Source: Enterococcus villorum (GTDB lineage Bacteria; Bacillota; Bacilli; Lactobacillales; Enterococcaceae). From it: a DNA stretch of 64,000 nt. The translations under genes were made by a program, and so were the position numbers. The notes beneath the pieces were generated by a model. It searched no databases and was not told where the DNA came from. It saw nothing but the letters and a program-made list of their open reading frames with translations. Shown piece after piece: positions 29,059 to 40,026 of the stretch. The DNA lies in contig NZ_BJWF01000010.1 in NCBI RefSeq assembly GCF_007990225.1, positions 1 to 64,000 on the forward strand. Direction: 5' to 3'. The number at the start of each line of letters is the position of its first letter. Position 1 is the stretch's first letter.

Positions 29059-29661
29059 TTATTTTTTCATCATTAATTTTAAGGCTTGGCGCAAGTATTC
29101 ATCTGTTGTTTGATTTTCTACTTTTTTGAGCTGTTTTTCTACTCGCTTGATTTCTTTATCACTATATCCTAGTGCCGATAAAGCTTCCATTGCTTCTGAT
29201 AAAGCTGTGGCATCTTGTTTCGTTGTTTCGTCAAATAAATTAAATGGTGTCTCTATACTTAATTCGCCAAATTTTCCTTTTAAATCTAAAATCATTTGTT
29301 GTGCAGTTTTCTTCCCCACTCCTGGAAATTTAGTTAGGTACGTGACATCGCCTGTTTCGATTGCTTGGATCAATCCAGTGTGATCCTCACTTGCCATAAT
29401 CGCCAAAGCACTTTTAGGCCCAATTCCTGAAACACTTACTAATCTTAGAAATAATTGTTTTTCTTCTAAAGAATCAAAGCCATAAAGAAGATGAGCATCT
29501 TCTCGGATCACTTGATGAACATAGAGCTTCAATTTTTTGTTTATCTTACTACTGTAGCGATAGGGGTTCCCCAAAGCAATTTGATAGCCAATTCCATTTG
29601 CTTCAATCACTAAATAATAAGGATTGATAAAAGTTACTACACCTATAAGATATTCATACAT
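29059..29661 (-). CDS. ruvA: Holliday junction binding protein RuvA
   Basis: A 200-residue protein that tetramerises on four-way junctions and recruits RuvB. The start is ATG 29661 ([12 protein letters not shown]), behind AGAGGACAACAGG. The 48-codon upstream extension has no family similarity. Domain I OB fold is about 1-62. The two HhH motifs ([32 protein letters not shown]) are at about 75-130, and domain III ([13 protein letters not shown]) is at the C-terminus. Confidence 0.97.
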   Translation of the reverse strand: MYEYLIGVVTFINPYYLVIEANGIGYQIALGNPYRYSSKINKKLKLYVHQVIREDAHLLYGFDSLEEKQLFLRLVSVSGIGPKSALAIMASEDHTGLIQAIETGDVTYLTKFPGVGKKTAQQMILDLKGKFGELSIETPFNLFDETTKQDATALSEAMEALSALGYSDKEIKRVEKQLKKVENQTTDEYLRQALKLMMKK

Positions 29662-29837
29662 CCTGTTGTCCTCTTTCTTTTGCACACATACGTTCCCATA
29701 TTTTTCTTTCATTGTAGCATACTTTCTCTTTTGAAAAAAGAGAACAAAGTATCTTAATAATTTTTCAATCATCCCTGATTTTTCAGTATCCCTTATAGCT
29801 ATCATAGCTAAATTAGTACTTTCTGGTGCTAAAAAAG

Positions 29838-30150
29838 AACGTGAGACAAAAAATAAAGAATCGCCTCACGCTCTAAACATGTACAAATGATATTCAAGCA
29901 TCAACTCCTTGAAATAGACCTAAATTTTTTAAAATATGAGAAGCTACTTCAAAAAATTTTTTCTTATTCTCAACAGAGTTAAACAGTGTTTTTATAACCT
30001 CTTCTTATAAATGATGCTCACAGAATTACTTCTACGGAATTAAAAATTAAAAATATGGAGAGCTATTTTAAAAATTTAGCGCTTATTCGCTCGGAGCTGA
30101 CCGCTACTTTCACAACATCTTCTCACAAATGAACTTCTGCTGAATTAACC
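29838..30150. repeat. Degenerate dispersed intergenic repeat
   Basis: The gap between ruvA and msrB holds a CGTGAG...CTCACG hairpin (29840-29870). It is followed by CTCTAAACATGTA and by blocks (CACAGAATTACTTCTACGG; GAGCTATTTTAAAAATT, then TATTCGCT) that recur in 33641-34060 and partly in 44365-44470. No coding potential is seen. The blocks are shared but divergent, as for old intergenic repeat families. Confidence 0.55.
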
Positions 30151-30594
30151 TTATTCAACTAAAGACTGATATTCACCATATCCTTGTTGTTCCATCTCTT
30201 CATATGGAATAAATTTCAAGGCGGCAGAGTTGATGCAGTAACGTAAACCACCCTTTTCAATTGGGCCGTCATTGAATACATGTCCTAGATGAGAATCGGC
30301 TTGACTACTACGAACTTCTACCCGATGCATGCCATGAGAAAAGTCAGCTTTTTCTTTAATATCTTTTCGTGCAATCGGTTGACTAAAGGCTGGCCAACCA
30401 CAACCTGCATCATATTTTTCTGCAGAGCTAAACAAGGGTTCACCACTGACGATATCCACATATATGCCTTTTTCATAAAAGTTATCGTATTTCCCACTAA
30501 ACGGTCGTTCTGTTGCATTCTCTTGGGTTACAGCGTAAGAAATTGGTGACAAGTTTTCTTTTAGTTCATGTTCATTCTTTTCTATTTTACTCAC
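30151..30594 (-). CDS. msrB: Peptide-methionine (R)-S-oxide reductase
   Basis: A 147-residue enzyme that repairs methionine-R-sulfoxide in proteins. [17 protein letters not shown] and the catalytic cysteine in [11 protein letters not shown] (about residue 120) are present. The CxxC zinc pair usual in many MsrB proteins is replaced (DIVSGEPLF where CxxC would be), so this is the zinc-free form. Monocistronic, with the repeat region upstream of its neighbour ruvA on one side and treR on the other. Confidence 0.95.
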   Translation of the reverse strand: MSKIEKNEHELKENLSPISYAVTQENATERPFSGKYDNFYEKGIYVDIVSGEPLFSSAEKYDAGCGWPAFSQPIARKDIKEKADFSHGMHRVEVRSSQADSHLGHVFNDGPIEKGGLRYCINSAALKFIPYEEMEQQGYGEYQSLVE

Positions 30595-30670
30595 TAAAAT
30601 GCCCCCTTTTTCTTTTAATCATAATGACAAAAGAATAAGAAGCAAACAATCTGCTCATCATAAAGAATGT

Positions 30671-31384
30671 TTATACTTTACGTCGTCGCGCAAATTCAAC
30701 AAAACGGAATTTATCTAAACGATGAATTGATTCCGTATATTCAAAGCATTTTGTATCTTCTAGATGAACCAGTCCCCTTACTACCACCACATATGGATCT
30801 CCATGAAGATCCATCGCTTCGTCTATTTCAGGCGTAACTTTTTCTACCGTGATTTCTTTTTGAGCATAAGCAATCGATAACTCTAATTCATTTTCAAAAT
30901 AGTCATAGATTGAACCAACTGCTTGTTTTTTTGTTAAAGAAGGAACCACTTTTTTCAATAAATAATCACGGTCTAAAATCACTACTTCGCCATTGATTTT
31001 TCGTTGACGAATTAAATGCCAAACCGCCGTACCTTTTTGCCAGCCTGTTGTCTCGCTTAGTGCTTGATCCACTTCCGTTTCTTCTAAAAGTTGAACGATT
31101 GTTTCACTGGGTATACGTTGTGTGTCTTGTAACTCTTTGTAACTAGTCAACCCAGAAATGGGAAAATCAAAACGATTGCGGTCCAAAACAATTGAACCCT
31201 TCCCTTGTTTTTTTTGGATATACCCTTGTGTGGTTAAAAGATTAAGTGCTTTTCTAATTGTTTCTCGTGAAACACCGTAAATTTGGATCAACTGATTTTC
31301 ACTGGGAAGTAAGGTGTGCGGAGGGTATTGTTTTTCTAAAATTTTTTTCTCCAAATCTAAAAAGATTTCGTTAAATTTATTCAT
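30671..31384 (-). CDS. treR: Trehalose operon repressor, GntR/UTRA family
   Basis: A 237-residue regulator. A GntR winged helix (PPHTLLPSENQLIQIYGVSR and ETIRKALNLLTTQGYI) occupies residues 20-70 and a UTRA sugar-phosphate sensor domain 85-232 (KGTAVWHLIRQRKINGE...LDRDYL). It is divergent from a trehalose-type PTS gene, with a palindromic operator between, so it most likely represses that gene until trehalose-6-phosphate binds. Length is typical of TreR. Confidence 0.9.
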   Translation of the reverse strand: MNKFNEIFLDLEKKILEKQYPPHTLLPSENQLIQIYGVSRETIRKALNLLTTQGYIQKKQGKGSIVLDRNRFDFPISGLTSYKELQDTQRIPSETIVQLLEETEVDQALSETTGWQKGTAVWHLIRQRKINGEVVILDRDYLLKKVVPSLTKKQAVGSIYDYFENELELSIAYAQKEITVEKVTPEIDEAMDLHGDPYVVVVRGLVHLEDTKCFEYTESIHRLDKFRFVEFARRRKV

Positions 31385-31532
31385 CCTCTTTCCTCCACTT
31401 AACTTGTAAAATTCTTGTACTCGCTTTTAAACTATACTACAGCTTTTTTACGATTTCAATGTTCTACTATTTTCTACTTCTCTTGATTTTCATACCCCGT
31501 GTAGCGTTTACAGAATTTTTAAATTTTTTATT

Positions 31533-31600
31533 ATAAAACGCTTGCAATCAGGTCAAGAAACCAGTATAGTATGAATAGACATCAACTTGTTTATACAAGT
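31533..31600 (+). promoter_or_regulatory. treB promoter with cre site and TreR operator
   Basis: TTGCAA (31542-31547) and TATAGT (31565-31570) are separated by exactly 17 bases. ATAAAACGCTTGCAAT (31533-31548) matches a CcpA cre site overlapping the -35. ACTTGTTTATACAAGT (31585-31600) is a perfect palindrome just past the -10 and is the likely TreR operator. A partial copy (ACTTGTAAAATTCTTGTA) lies near 31399. Another cre-like sequence (TGTAGCGTTTACA) is at about 31499-31511. Confidence 0.8.
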
Positions 31601-31624
31601 TTAAAAAGAAAGGGGTTTATACCT

Positions 31625-33607
31625 ATGGCAAAGTATCAAGCAGACGCCGAAAGACTGTTACAAGGAATCGGTGGGAAGGAAAATATTGCTGCAGTTAGTC
31701 ATTGTGCCACTCGGATGCGTTTTGTCTTAAATGATCCACAAAAAGCGGATGAAAAAGCCATTGAAGATATTCCTAGCGTAAAAGGAATGTTTACAAATGC
31801 AGGTCAATTTTAAGTCATTATTGGTAATGATGTTTCAACTTTTTATAACGACTTTGTTGCTGTTTCCGGAGTTGAAGGCGTATCCAAAGAACAAAGTAAA
31901 GCCGCAGCCAAACAAAATCTACATCCTGTACAACGAGCCATTGCCGTTTTAGCAGAAATTTTTACTCCGTTAATTCCTGCAATCATCGTTGGTGGTTTAA
32001 TCTTAGGGTTTCGTAATGTGTTAGAGGGAATCCAATTTGAAAGCCTTGGTGGAACAATCGTTGAACATTCTCAATTTTGGAATGGTGTGAATGGTTTTTT
32101 ATGGCTACCAGGTGAAGCTATTTTTCATTTCTTACCAGTAGGGATTACTTGGAGTATCGCTAAAAAAATGGGTACTACCCAAATTTTAGGAATTGTTTTA
32201 GGAATTACATTGGTCTCACCGCAATTATTAAATGCTTACAGTGTAGCATCAACTGCCGCAGCTGATATACCTTTTTGGGATTTTGGTTTTGCTCAAGTAA
32301 ATATGGTCGGGTATCAAGCACAAGTCATTCCAGCGATGCTTGCTGGATTTATGCTGGCTTATCTTGAAATTTTCTTCCGTAAATATATTCCGCAATCCAT
32401 TTCAATGATCTTTGTGCCACTATTTTCACTTTTACCAACAGTTTTAGCAGCTCACGTTATTTTAGGTCCTGTTGGTTGGACGATTGGTAGCTGGATCTCA
32501 ACAATCGTAAATACTGGATTGACTTCTTCAATTAGCTGGTTATTTAGTGCCATATTTGGATTCTTGTACGCACCTTTGGTTATTACTGGTTTGCATCACA
32601 TGACCAATGCCATCGACATGCAGTTAATCGCTGATTTTGGTTCAACCAATCTGTGGCCAATGATTGCTTTATCAAATATCGCACAAGGTTCAGCAGTTCT
32701 TGCGATTATCTTCTTACACAGAGGTAATAAAAAAGAAGAACAAATTTCCATTCCTGCGATGATTTCTTGTTATTTAGGCGTCACTGAACCTGCAATGTTT
32801 GGGATCAACTTAAAATATGTCTATCCTTTTGTTGCAGCAATGGTCGGCTCTGGTTTAGCAGGCATGTTTGCCAACTTGATGGATGTTCGTGCAAACGCAA
32901 TCGGCGTTGGTGGTTTACCAGGTATTCTAGCCATTCAACCGGAAACTTGGTTGCCATTTATTATCTCAATGATTATTGCCATTATTGTACCTTTTGGCTT
33001 AACTGTCATTTTTAGACGTCAAGGAATTTTGAATAAAATTGATCCTGTGGTACCAACAGAAGAATCATCCTTACAATTACAAACAGCAAATGGAAATAGT
33101 ATTTCTCCTCAAAAATTTGAGCCTGTTAACGTAGCGACTGTTTCTGCTCCAATGGAAGAATTATTTGCTGTTGCAGATGGACAGATCAAAGACATCACTG
33201 AAGTAGCAGACCCTGTATTCTCTCAAAAAATGATGGGTGAAGGATATGCTGTTGTGCCTTCAAATGAAAAAGTTTATTCACCTGTTACGGGGAAAGTAAC
33301 GAATGTCTTTGAAACAAAACATGCCATCGGTCTTTTGACTAATGAAGGTTTAGAAATACTTGTTCATATGGGATTAGACACAGTAGAATTAAAAGGCGCT
33401 CCTTTTACCGTTTATGTCAAAGAAGGCGATCAAGTCTCTCCAACGACTCTTATTGCTGACATGGATTTAACGGCGATTGAACAAGCCGGAAAGAAAACGG
33501 ATATATTAGTAGTTTTAACGAATAAAGAAAAAGTTGCTAGTTTAACATTCGATCAAACAGGGCTCGTTCGCCACAGTGAGCAAGTCGGTGTAGCGAAAAT
33601 CAAATAA
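31625..33607 (+). pseudogene. treB: Trehalose PTS EIIBCA, interrupted by a premature stop
   Basis: From ATG 31625 (RBS AAAGGGG) a PTS EIIB domain runs 62 residues (phospho-accepting region SHCATRMRF) and ends at TAA 31811-31813. The same frame continues without indel (VIIGNDVSTFYNDF and on) as an EIIC domain (about 100-440 of the joined product, with ITGLHHMTNAIDMQL) and an EIIA domain (about 510-640, with ILVHMGLDTVELKG). The joined length is 660 residues. In homologues this position is Gln (GQFQVIIG), so a CAA to TAA change is likely. The remaining EIICA could re-initiate at ATG 32018, but the first EIIC residues would be lost. No phosphotrehalase gene follows. Sequencing error is possible but would be a substitution. 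Confidence 0.85.
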
Positions 33608-33640
33608 GCTAGCTTAAAATCAAAAAACATTCATATAACT

Positions 33641-34060
33641 GAGCGTGAGGCAAAAGGAAAGAATACTTTCGCCTCACGCTCTAAACAAGTATAAACGGCG
33701 GAAGCAGAAGCAACGCCTTCGGAAATAGGCTGAAATTCACAAAAATTTGAAAAGTAATTTTCGTGAATTCCTTCTTATTTCTTGGCGTTAAACGCTTCTG
33801 TCCCAGCCTCTAAACATATATACGGTGTTCACAGCATTACTTCTACGAAAATTAAGCTCAAAAATGTAAAAATAAGAGAAACTATTTTCACATTTTTGTT
33901 CCTATTGATTGAGATACAGCCTTTTCGCAACCTATCTACAGGAGTAGCAACTCCTCAACAATAAACGCTGAATTTTCTATAATAAGAGAAGCTATTTTAA
34001 AAATTGACCTCTATTCGCTTGAAGCGAAATACTTCTTCATCAGCCTTATTTCCTTTCTTA
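33641..34060. repeat. Intergenic repeat region downstream of treB
   Basis: The 690-base gap between treB and maf has no gene. It starts with GAGCGTGAGGC (33641-33651) and GCCTCACGCTC (33671-33681), a perfect 11-base stem that may terminate treB. The same CTCTAAACAAGTATAAACGGCGG context and the blocks CACAGCATTACTTCTACG and GCTATTTTAAAAATT recur at 29838-30150, and CTCCTCAACAATAA recurs at 44365-44470. A GACCAT/ATGGTC hairpin lies at about 34180-34205. Confidence 0.55.
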
Positions 34061-34298
34061 AAAGGCTCATTACTACTTCACTTCGTTCCTAAACTCCTTT
34101 GCGTTAGCTTGAAATCCCAACATGCTTAAACTAAATTCTAAAATGCCAATGAAAGAGAACGTTTTTTGTAAGAACTAGAAGACCATAAAGCAATGGTCGG
34201 TCTTCCTCTCACTCGCGACTACAAACATAAAAAAAGAAAATAGAGAAGAAATTCATGTGTCGATAAATTTCTCCTCTCATCTTAGTATAGTATGTTTT

Positions 34299-34856
34299 TT
34301 ATTTTATTTTTTTCAATGCTTGATAAACAGCACCAATTGGAAATCCCACAATACTATAATAATCTCCTTTAATTGCTTTCACAAATGCTCCTGCGAAACT
34401 TTGGATACCATAGGCTCCCGCTTTATCGGCATAATCCCCCGTAGCTAGATAAGTTTCGATATCCACATCAGTCAAGGGATAGAAGGTTACTGAGGCTTGG
34501 GTCAAGAGAGCTTCTTCATGAGTACCCTTCGTCAACATGACTGCGGTGTAGACCTCATGTGTTGCTCCACTAAGTTTTTGTAGCATGGCTTTTGCTTCTT
34601 TTTCATCTACAGGTTTCCCTAAGATTTCCTGCTCAAAAACAACAGTGGTGTCACTAGCAATCACTAATACATCTGGTTTATAGCGTTTTTTGACTATCGC
34701 TGCTTTTTCTGCTGCCATACGCTGAACGTACTTCTTAGGATCTTCTTCATCAAATGGCGTTTCATCAATATCTGCCGGGTGAATCTCAAACTCAGGGAGC
34801 AATCTTCCCAACAATTCTTTTCTTCTGGGAGATTGCGAAGCCAAAACAACCTTCAT
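34299..34856 (-). CDS. maf: Maf-type nucleoside triphosphate pyrophosphatase
   Basis: A 185-residue house-cleaning enzyme that hydrolyses dTTP/UTP or modified nucleotides, with a classical link to septum formation. The Maf signature VVLASQSPRRKELL is at residues 3-16. SDTTVVFEQEILGKP and the YADKAGAYGIQ motif follow. Length is typical. It lies 37 bases after mutL in the same orientation, so it may be co-transcribed. Confidence 0.95.
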   Translation of the reverse strand: MKVVLASQSPRRKELLGRLLPEFEIHPADIDETPFDEEDPKKYVQRMAAEKAAIVKKRYKPDVLVIASDTTVVFEQEILGKPVDEKEAKAMLQKLSGATHEVYTAVMLTKGTHEEALLTQASVTFYPLTDVDIETYLATGDYADKAGAYGIQSFAGAFVKAIKGDYYSIVGFPIGAVYQALKKIK

Positions 34857-34893
34857 TTATTTTCTTCTCCTCTTATTCACCACATCTCTATTC

Positions 34894-36993
34894 TTAATGT
34901 GGATCTTGAATTCGTTTGAACATTCTTTCCATGTCGGAATTGGTAAAATGGATCAACACTGGTCTGCCATGTGGACAATTAAACGGATTCTCACACTGAG
35001 CTAAATCTTGCAATAACACACGTGCTTGTGCTTCATTTAAGTAGTGATTTGCTTTAATCGAACGTTTGCAACTCATCATGATCGCAGTAGCTTCTCTAAA
35101 CTTCTTGACACTTACGCTTCCTGTCGTTAGTAACATATCTATCATCTCACGAATAATTGCTTCTTCCTCGCCATGTGGATACCAAGTAGGATGCGCCCTT
35201 ACGATAAAGCTATTTTGACCAAATTCTTCTAAATGAATGCCTGCTTCTTCAAGTAATGTCTTTTGTTCTTTTAATTTTAAAGCATCACTATTCGGATAAT
35301 CTAATACGAAGGGAATCAGTAGTTCCTGAAGATCATCGGAAACTTCGCCGATTTTTTCACGGAAATATTCGTATTTGATCCGTTCTTGTGCCGCATGTTG
35401 ATCAATGATATACAACCCTTCATTACTTTGAGCAAATAAATACGTACCATGCATTTGCCCAAAATATTCTAATTGTGGAAAACGTTGGGTTGTTTTTTCT
35501 GTTTCTAATTTTTGGATGGCTTGATCTAATGCTCGACCATTTTGTAACAGATCAAATTCTGGATGTAACACCAGATCTTTCTCATAGACGTTGGCTGATG
35601 TAGCTGTTTCTTCCACTTTTCGTTTTTCTTCATTCGTTGAATCATCAACAGTGGATAACTCATTTTCATACTTATCCACGGGGTTTTCTACATAGTTATC
35701 AACAGTTTCACCAGGTTTATCCACTGTTTTTCGTTTATTTTCTGGATAATTCGGTGTTTCTTCAGAAAAAATCGAATTGTTTTCAACATTTTCCACAGAC
35801 TTATCAACAATTCCATTCACAAGTTTTGCTTTTTCTTCCTTTACATAAAAGGTGCCTGTTTCTTGGTCAAAATTTAGACTTTGAGGTGCTTTTGGTTTTT
35901 CTTCCTCAAAAGCATAAGACAAATCAATTTCGATTTGTTCGGCTTTAGGCTGATCCGGCACTTTTTTCTTGAACCTCAAATTATCAGCTGCACTTGGAAT
36001 CAAATTTTCTTGCATAAGAGCCGTTTGAATCGCTTGGATAATTAGTTCGGTTAACTCCTGTTCCTTTGATAAGCGCACTTCTTGTTTGGTTGGATGAACA
36101 TTGACATCCACTAGAAGCGGATCCATTTTAATCTCTAAAACAGCAATCGGGAAGCGTCCAACCATTAATTTAGAAGCATATCCTGCAACAATCGCTTTGT
36201 TTAACGAGAAGTTTTTGATAAAGCGACCATTGATGATTGTTGATAAATAGTTTCGACTAGCGCGTGTCACTTCTGGCAAAGAGATGTAACCAAACACTTC
36301 AAAATCTAAGTCTTTGGCTTCGATTTTCAACATTTTTTTTGCGGTACTTAGACCATAAATGCCGGCAATCGTTTGTTTTAAATCCCCGTTTCCAGAAGTG
36401 GCTAACATTTTATTGCCATCATGGACCAAGCGAAAAGCAATCGTTGGGTGACTTAATGCTAAACGATTCACGATGTCCCCGATATTTGCTAACTCTGTGT
36501 GCAATGTTTTGACGTATTTCAAACGAGCTGGTGTATTAAAGAAAAGATTGCTGACCGTAATTTTTGTTCCTTGACGCAAAGGAGCTGGACGATGCTCCAC
36601 GACCTCTCCTCCTTTGAGTGATAAATACGTTCCTTTCTTTTCTTCCTGATTGGCTGTTTCGACGGTCATTTCAGACACAGAAGCGATACTTGGTAGTGCC
36701 TCCCCACGAAAACCTAGTGTCCGAATACGAAAAAGATCATCTCGGTTATGAATTTTACTTGTGGCATGACGTTTAAAGGCGTTTTGAACATCTTCTTCCA
36801 GAATGCCTTCTCCGTTATCAATCACTTGAATGGTTTTTAATCCCGCCTCTTCAACTAAAATGTCGATTTGGCTACTCCCAGCATCAATCGCATTTTCAAC
36901 AAGCTCTTTTACCACTGACGCAGGACGTTCGACGACTTCCCCGGCTGCGATCTGGTTTGCTAAACGTTCTGATAATTCTTGGATTTTTGCCAT
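34894..36993 (-). CDS. mutL: DNA mismatch repair protein MutL
   Basis: A 699-residue protein that couples MutS to strand incision. The N-terminal GHKL ATPase contains [26 protein letters not shown] and [12 protein letters not shown]. The C-terminal dimerisation and endonuclease region includes DQHAAQERI, and ends with a CPHGRPV zinc motif. The linker (about 380-470) is low complexity with repeated VDK/VDN/VEN. In the DNA this makes a cluster of DnaA-box-like nonamers (35642-35809). It follows mutS by 45 bases. RBS is weak (AGGAAGAAGG). Confidence 0.97.
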   Translation of the reverse strand: MAKIQELSERLANQIAAGEVVERPASVVKELVENAIDAGSSQIDILVEEAGLKTIQVIDNGEGILEEDVQNAFKRHATSKIHNRDDLFRIRTLGFRGEALPSIASVSEMTVETANQEEKKGTYLSLKGGEVVEHRPAPLRQGTKITVSNLFFNTPARLKYVKTLHTELANIGDIVNRLALSHPTIAFRLVHDGNKMLATSGNGDLKQTIAGIYGLSTAKKMLKIEAKDLDFEVFGYISLPEVTRASRNYLSTIINGRFIKNFSLNKAIVAGYASKLMVGRFPIAVLEIKMDPLLVDVNVHPTKQEVRLSKEQELTELIIQAIQTALMQENLIPSAADNLRFKKKVPDQPKAEQIEIDLSYAFEEEKPKAPQSLNFDQETGTFYVKEEKAKLVNGIVDKSVENVENNSIFSEETPNYPENKRKTVDKPGETVDNYVENPVDKYENELSTVDDSTNEEKRKVEETATSANVYEKDLVLHPEFDLLQNGRALDQAIQKLETEKTTQRFPQLEYFGQMHGTYLFAQSNEGLYIIDQHAAQERIKYEYFREKIGEVSDDLQELLIPFVLDYPNSDALKLKEQKTLLEEAGIHLEEFGQNSFIVRAHPTWYPHGEEEAIIREMIDMLLTTGSVSVKKFREATAIMMSCKRSIKANHYLNEAQARVLLQDLAQCENPFNCPHGRPVLIHFTNSDMERMFKRIQDPH

Positions 36994-37038
36994 CGTTTTA
37001 ACGCCTTCTTCCTATGTCATTTATCTGTTATGCCAATG

Positions 37039-39654
37039 CTACAACTGCTTTTTCAATTCATATAGCTGATTTAACGCATCCATTGGTGTCATTTCTAACA
37101 AATTCATTTGTTTTAACGATGAGATGACAGACATCTCTGCCTCACTTAATTCGTTGAATAACGATAATTGTTGTGTTTCTTCTTGATGACTATCCACCAT
37201 TTTTTCATCTGCTGATTGGGGTTCTGCTTTTACTTGTGCTCTTTCAACAGCGGCTGAATGATGGGACACTGCTCCGGCTTCTAATATCTGCAAAATTTTT
37301 GAAGCTCTTTCTAACAATTGAGAAGGTAAGCCTGCAATCTTAGCAACATGAATCCCATAACTTTTATCAGCTGGTCCATCCATCATTTTATGCAAGAATA
37401 CTACTTCACCATCTTTTTCTACCGCACCTACGTGGATATTTTTTAATTGCGGTAATTCTTCTTCAAGCACTGTTAGTTCGTGATAATGGGTTGAAAACAA
37501 TGTTTTGGCCTGCACATGTTGGTGGATGTATTCAATAATCGCTTGTGCCAGTGCCATACCATCATAAGTTGCTGTCCCTCGTCCTAATTCATCAAAGAGA
37601 ATTAAGCTATTTGGTGTCGCATGGCGCAATGCTTGATTTGCTTCCATCATTTCCACCATGAAAGTACTCTGACCAGCGATTAAATCATCACTTGCACCAA
37701 TTCTTGTAAATATACGATCAAACACTGGTAAGATTGCTTTTTGTGCAGGGACAAAACAGCCCATTTGAGCCATTAAGACCGTCAATGCAAGTTGGCGCAT
37801 ATACGTACTTTTACCTGACATATTCGGTCCAGTGATCAGTAAGATCATTTCATCTTCTGCCATTTCTACGCTATTAGGAATGTATTCTTGATGTCCTAAA
37901 ACTTTTTCAACGACAGGATGCCGTCCTTCTTGAATGAGTAGTCGATGTTGGTCTGTGACCATTTCAGGCCGAACATATTGATAACGTTCACTGATGGTAG
38001 CAAAACTTTGCAACACATCCACCGTGCTGATTGACTTGGCTAATATTTGTAAAGGTTGAATGGCTTTTTTTACTTCTTCTCTCACTGCCAAGAATAGCTG
38101 ATATTCCAAGTCTACAGATTTTTCTTCTGCTTCTAGGATTTGTGTTTCCAATTTTTTTAATTCGGGGGTAATAAAACGTTCTGCGTTCGCCAATGTTTGC
38201 TTACGTTCATATTTTTCTAATGTAGCATTTGCAAGATTCGCTTTAGTGATCTCAATATAATAACCAAAAACTCGATTAAAACCAATTTTTAAGTTTTTAA
38301 TGCCTGTGCTTTGACGTTCTTTTGTTTCTAACTCTGCTAACCATTGTTTCCCATTTTTCATCGCCGAACGGTAAGCATCCAGTTGTTCATTAAATCCATC
38401 TTTAATGATATTGCCTTCCGTAATTTGTAATGGCGGAGCTTCTTGAATCGCTTGATCAATTAAATGAACCAGTTGATCCATTGGCTGCATCTCTTCTAGC
38501 AGTTTTGTCCATTGTCCTTGATCAATTCCTTCGATCAATTGGCGGATCATCGGTACTTGTTCCAAAGAGGTTTTTAATTGGATCAAATCTCGACCATTGA
38601 CATTTCCAAAGGCTACTCGTCCTGCCAATCGCTCTAAATCATACACTTTCGTCAATGCACTTTGCAGATCAAGTCGTTCAAAATAACTTGCTAAAAGTGA
38701 AGCAACCATTTCTTGACGTTCGTTAATTTGCTTAAGTTGAATCAACGGACGATCAAGCCATTGTTTAAGCAACCGCCCTCCCATCGCTGTTTTCGTCTCG
38801 TCCAACAACCATAGAAGTGTGCCATTTTTCTTACCGGTACGAATCGATTGACTTAGCTCTAGATTAAACTTTGAGTAGTAATCCATTTTCAAGAAATGGT
38901 CTGGTTGATATTCTACTGCTTTTTGAATATGTGCTAGGCTTCTTTTTTGGGTCACTGCTAAATAGGTTAGTAATTTTCCGACGACTTCTTTTTCAAGGTC
39001 ATCAGTTAGTTCGCTAGTTAAAAAATTGAACTCTGCATTCGCTTCGCTTGTTTCTTGTTTTGAAAAAACTAATCCTAAACGATTACTTAGCTGCTCAGAG
39101 AGCTTTTCGCTGATTTCATTTCCTAAGACGATCTCTTTCGTTTGGAGAGCAGAGGTTTCATTTAACACTGCTTCTTCATCAAATAGATGGGCGGTTTTTA
39201 GCTCCCCTGTGCTTAAATCCACATAAGCAAAACCAAACTCATTTCCTTGACTAACAATAGCTGTCAAAAAGTTATTGTCTTTCGCCGAAAGCCCTTTACT
39301 ATCCATAACCGTTCCAGGAGTGACTAATTGAATCACTTCTCGTTTGACCATTCCTTTAGTTGTCTTAGGGTCTTCTACCTGTTCACAAATAGCCACCTTA
39401 TATCCTTTTTCAATCAATACATCAATGTACCCTTGGGCGGCATGATGAGGGACGCCACACATTGGAATAGGTTCTTCTGCATTTCGGTTTCGGCTAGTTA
39501 ACGTTAATTCTAAAATTTGAGATGCGTTAATCGCATCTTCGTAAAACAATTCATAAAAGTCACCTAGACGATAGAACAAAAAAGCATCTTGGTATTGTTC
39601 CTTGATGCTTAAGTATTGTTCCATCATTGGAGTATTCTTAGTTTTTTGAGGCAT
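37039..39654 (-). CDS. mutS: DNA mismatch repair protein MutS
   Basis: An 871-residue mismatch sensor. The N-terminal MutS_I domain keeps the mismatch-reading segment (FYELFYEDA, about 29-37). The ATPase has Walker [11 protein letters not shown] (about 610-619), the DELGRGT signature and STHYHEL. Length and order are canonical. AGAGGAGG precedes ATG 39654. The upstream ymcA reading frame, once its frameshift is corrected, ends 17 bases inside mutS, so the two are translationally coupled in homologous operons. Confidence 0.98.
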   Translation of the reverse strand: MPQKTKNTPMMEQYLSIKEQYQDAFLFYRLGDFYELFYEDAINASQILELTLTSRNRNAEEPIPMCGVPHHAAQGYIDVLIEKGYKVAICEQVEDPKTTKGMVKREVIQLVTPGTVMDSKGLSAKDNNFLTAIVSQGNEFGFAYVDLSTGELKTAHLFDEEAVLNETSALQTKEIVLGNEISEKLSEQLSNRLGLVFSKQETSEANAEFNFLTSELTDDLEKEVVGKLLTYLAVTQKRSLAHIQKAVEYQPDHFLKMDYYSKFNLELSQSIRTGKKNGTLLWLLDETKTAMGGRLLKQWLDRPLIQLKQINERQEMVASLLASYFERLDLQSALTKVYDLERLAGRVAFGNVNGRDLIQLKTSLEQVPMIRQLIEGIDQGQWTKLLEEMQPMDQLVHLIDQAIQEAPPLQITEGNIIKDGFNEQLDAYRSAMKNGKQWLAELETKERQSTGIKNLKIGFNRVFGYYIEITKANLANATLEKYERKQTLANAERFITPELKKLETQILEAEEKSVDLEYQLFLAVREEVKKAIQPLQILAKSISTVDVLQSFATISERYQYVRPEMVTDQHRLLIQEGRHPVVEKVLGHQEYIPNSVEMAEDEMILLITGPNMSGKSTYMRQLALTVLMAQMGCFVPAQKAILPVFDRIFTRIGASDDLIAGQSTFMVEMMEANQALRHATPNSLILFDELGRGTATYDGMALAQAIIEYIHQHVQAKTLFSTHYHELTVLEEELPQLKNIHVGAVEKDGEVVFLHKMMDGPADKSYGIHVAKIAGLPSQLLERASKILQILEAGAVSHHSAAVERAQVKAEPQSADEKMVDSHQEETQQLSLFNELSEAEMSVISSLKQMNLLEMTPMDALNQLYELKKQL

Positions 39655-40023
39655 GGTCTTCCTCCTCTATCCATTCATTAATTTCGTCTTGCAACATACT
39701 AGTTAAATGTTGCAAAAGATCATTTGCTTCACTCAATTGTTTTCGATAAGCGACAACGATGGGTTGCTGGTCAAACATTTTGGTTAACTGATCGATGCGG
39801 CTAATCGCTTCTTTTTCTGCGTTTTTTTCCCATAATGCGCAAAATTTACCGCATTTTTTTGGGCTGTTTTGATCGCTTCTGTCAACTGGGTTAAATAGTG
39901 ATTGTTTTGAATTTTTTGTTCCAGTTCCTTGTATCGAATGATCGTTTCATGTTCACTTAAAAATTGGGCTAGCTTTGCTACTTCTCTTTGAATACTTGGT
40001 TCTTTTTGCACAAAGTCTCTCAC
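39638..40023 (-). pseudogene. ymcA: YmcA/YlbF family protein (RicA), frameshifted
   Basis: The open frame encodes residues 1-60 of a YlbF/YmcA family protein (AQFLSEHETIIRYKELEQKI, then AVNFAHYGK) and then shifts to junk, ending at 39784. Adding one base to the T7 run 39822-39828 restores the family C-terminus (NAEKEAISRIDQL, AYRKQLSEANDLLQHLT) to a stop at 39638, giving about 128 residues. In Bacillus, RicA partners RicF/RicT to modulate RNase Y and development. The ymdB-ymcA-mutS-mutL order is that of Bacillus. Either a real loss or a homopolymer error. Confidence 0.8.
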
Positions 40024-40026
40024 TTT

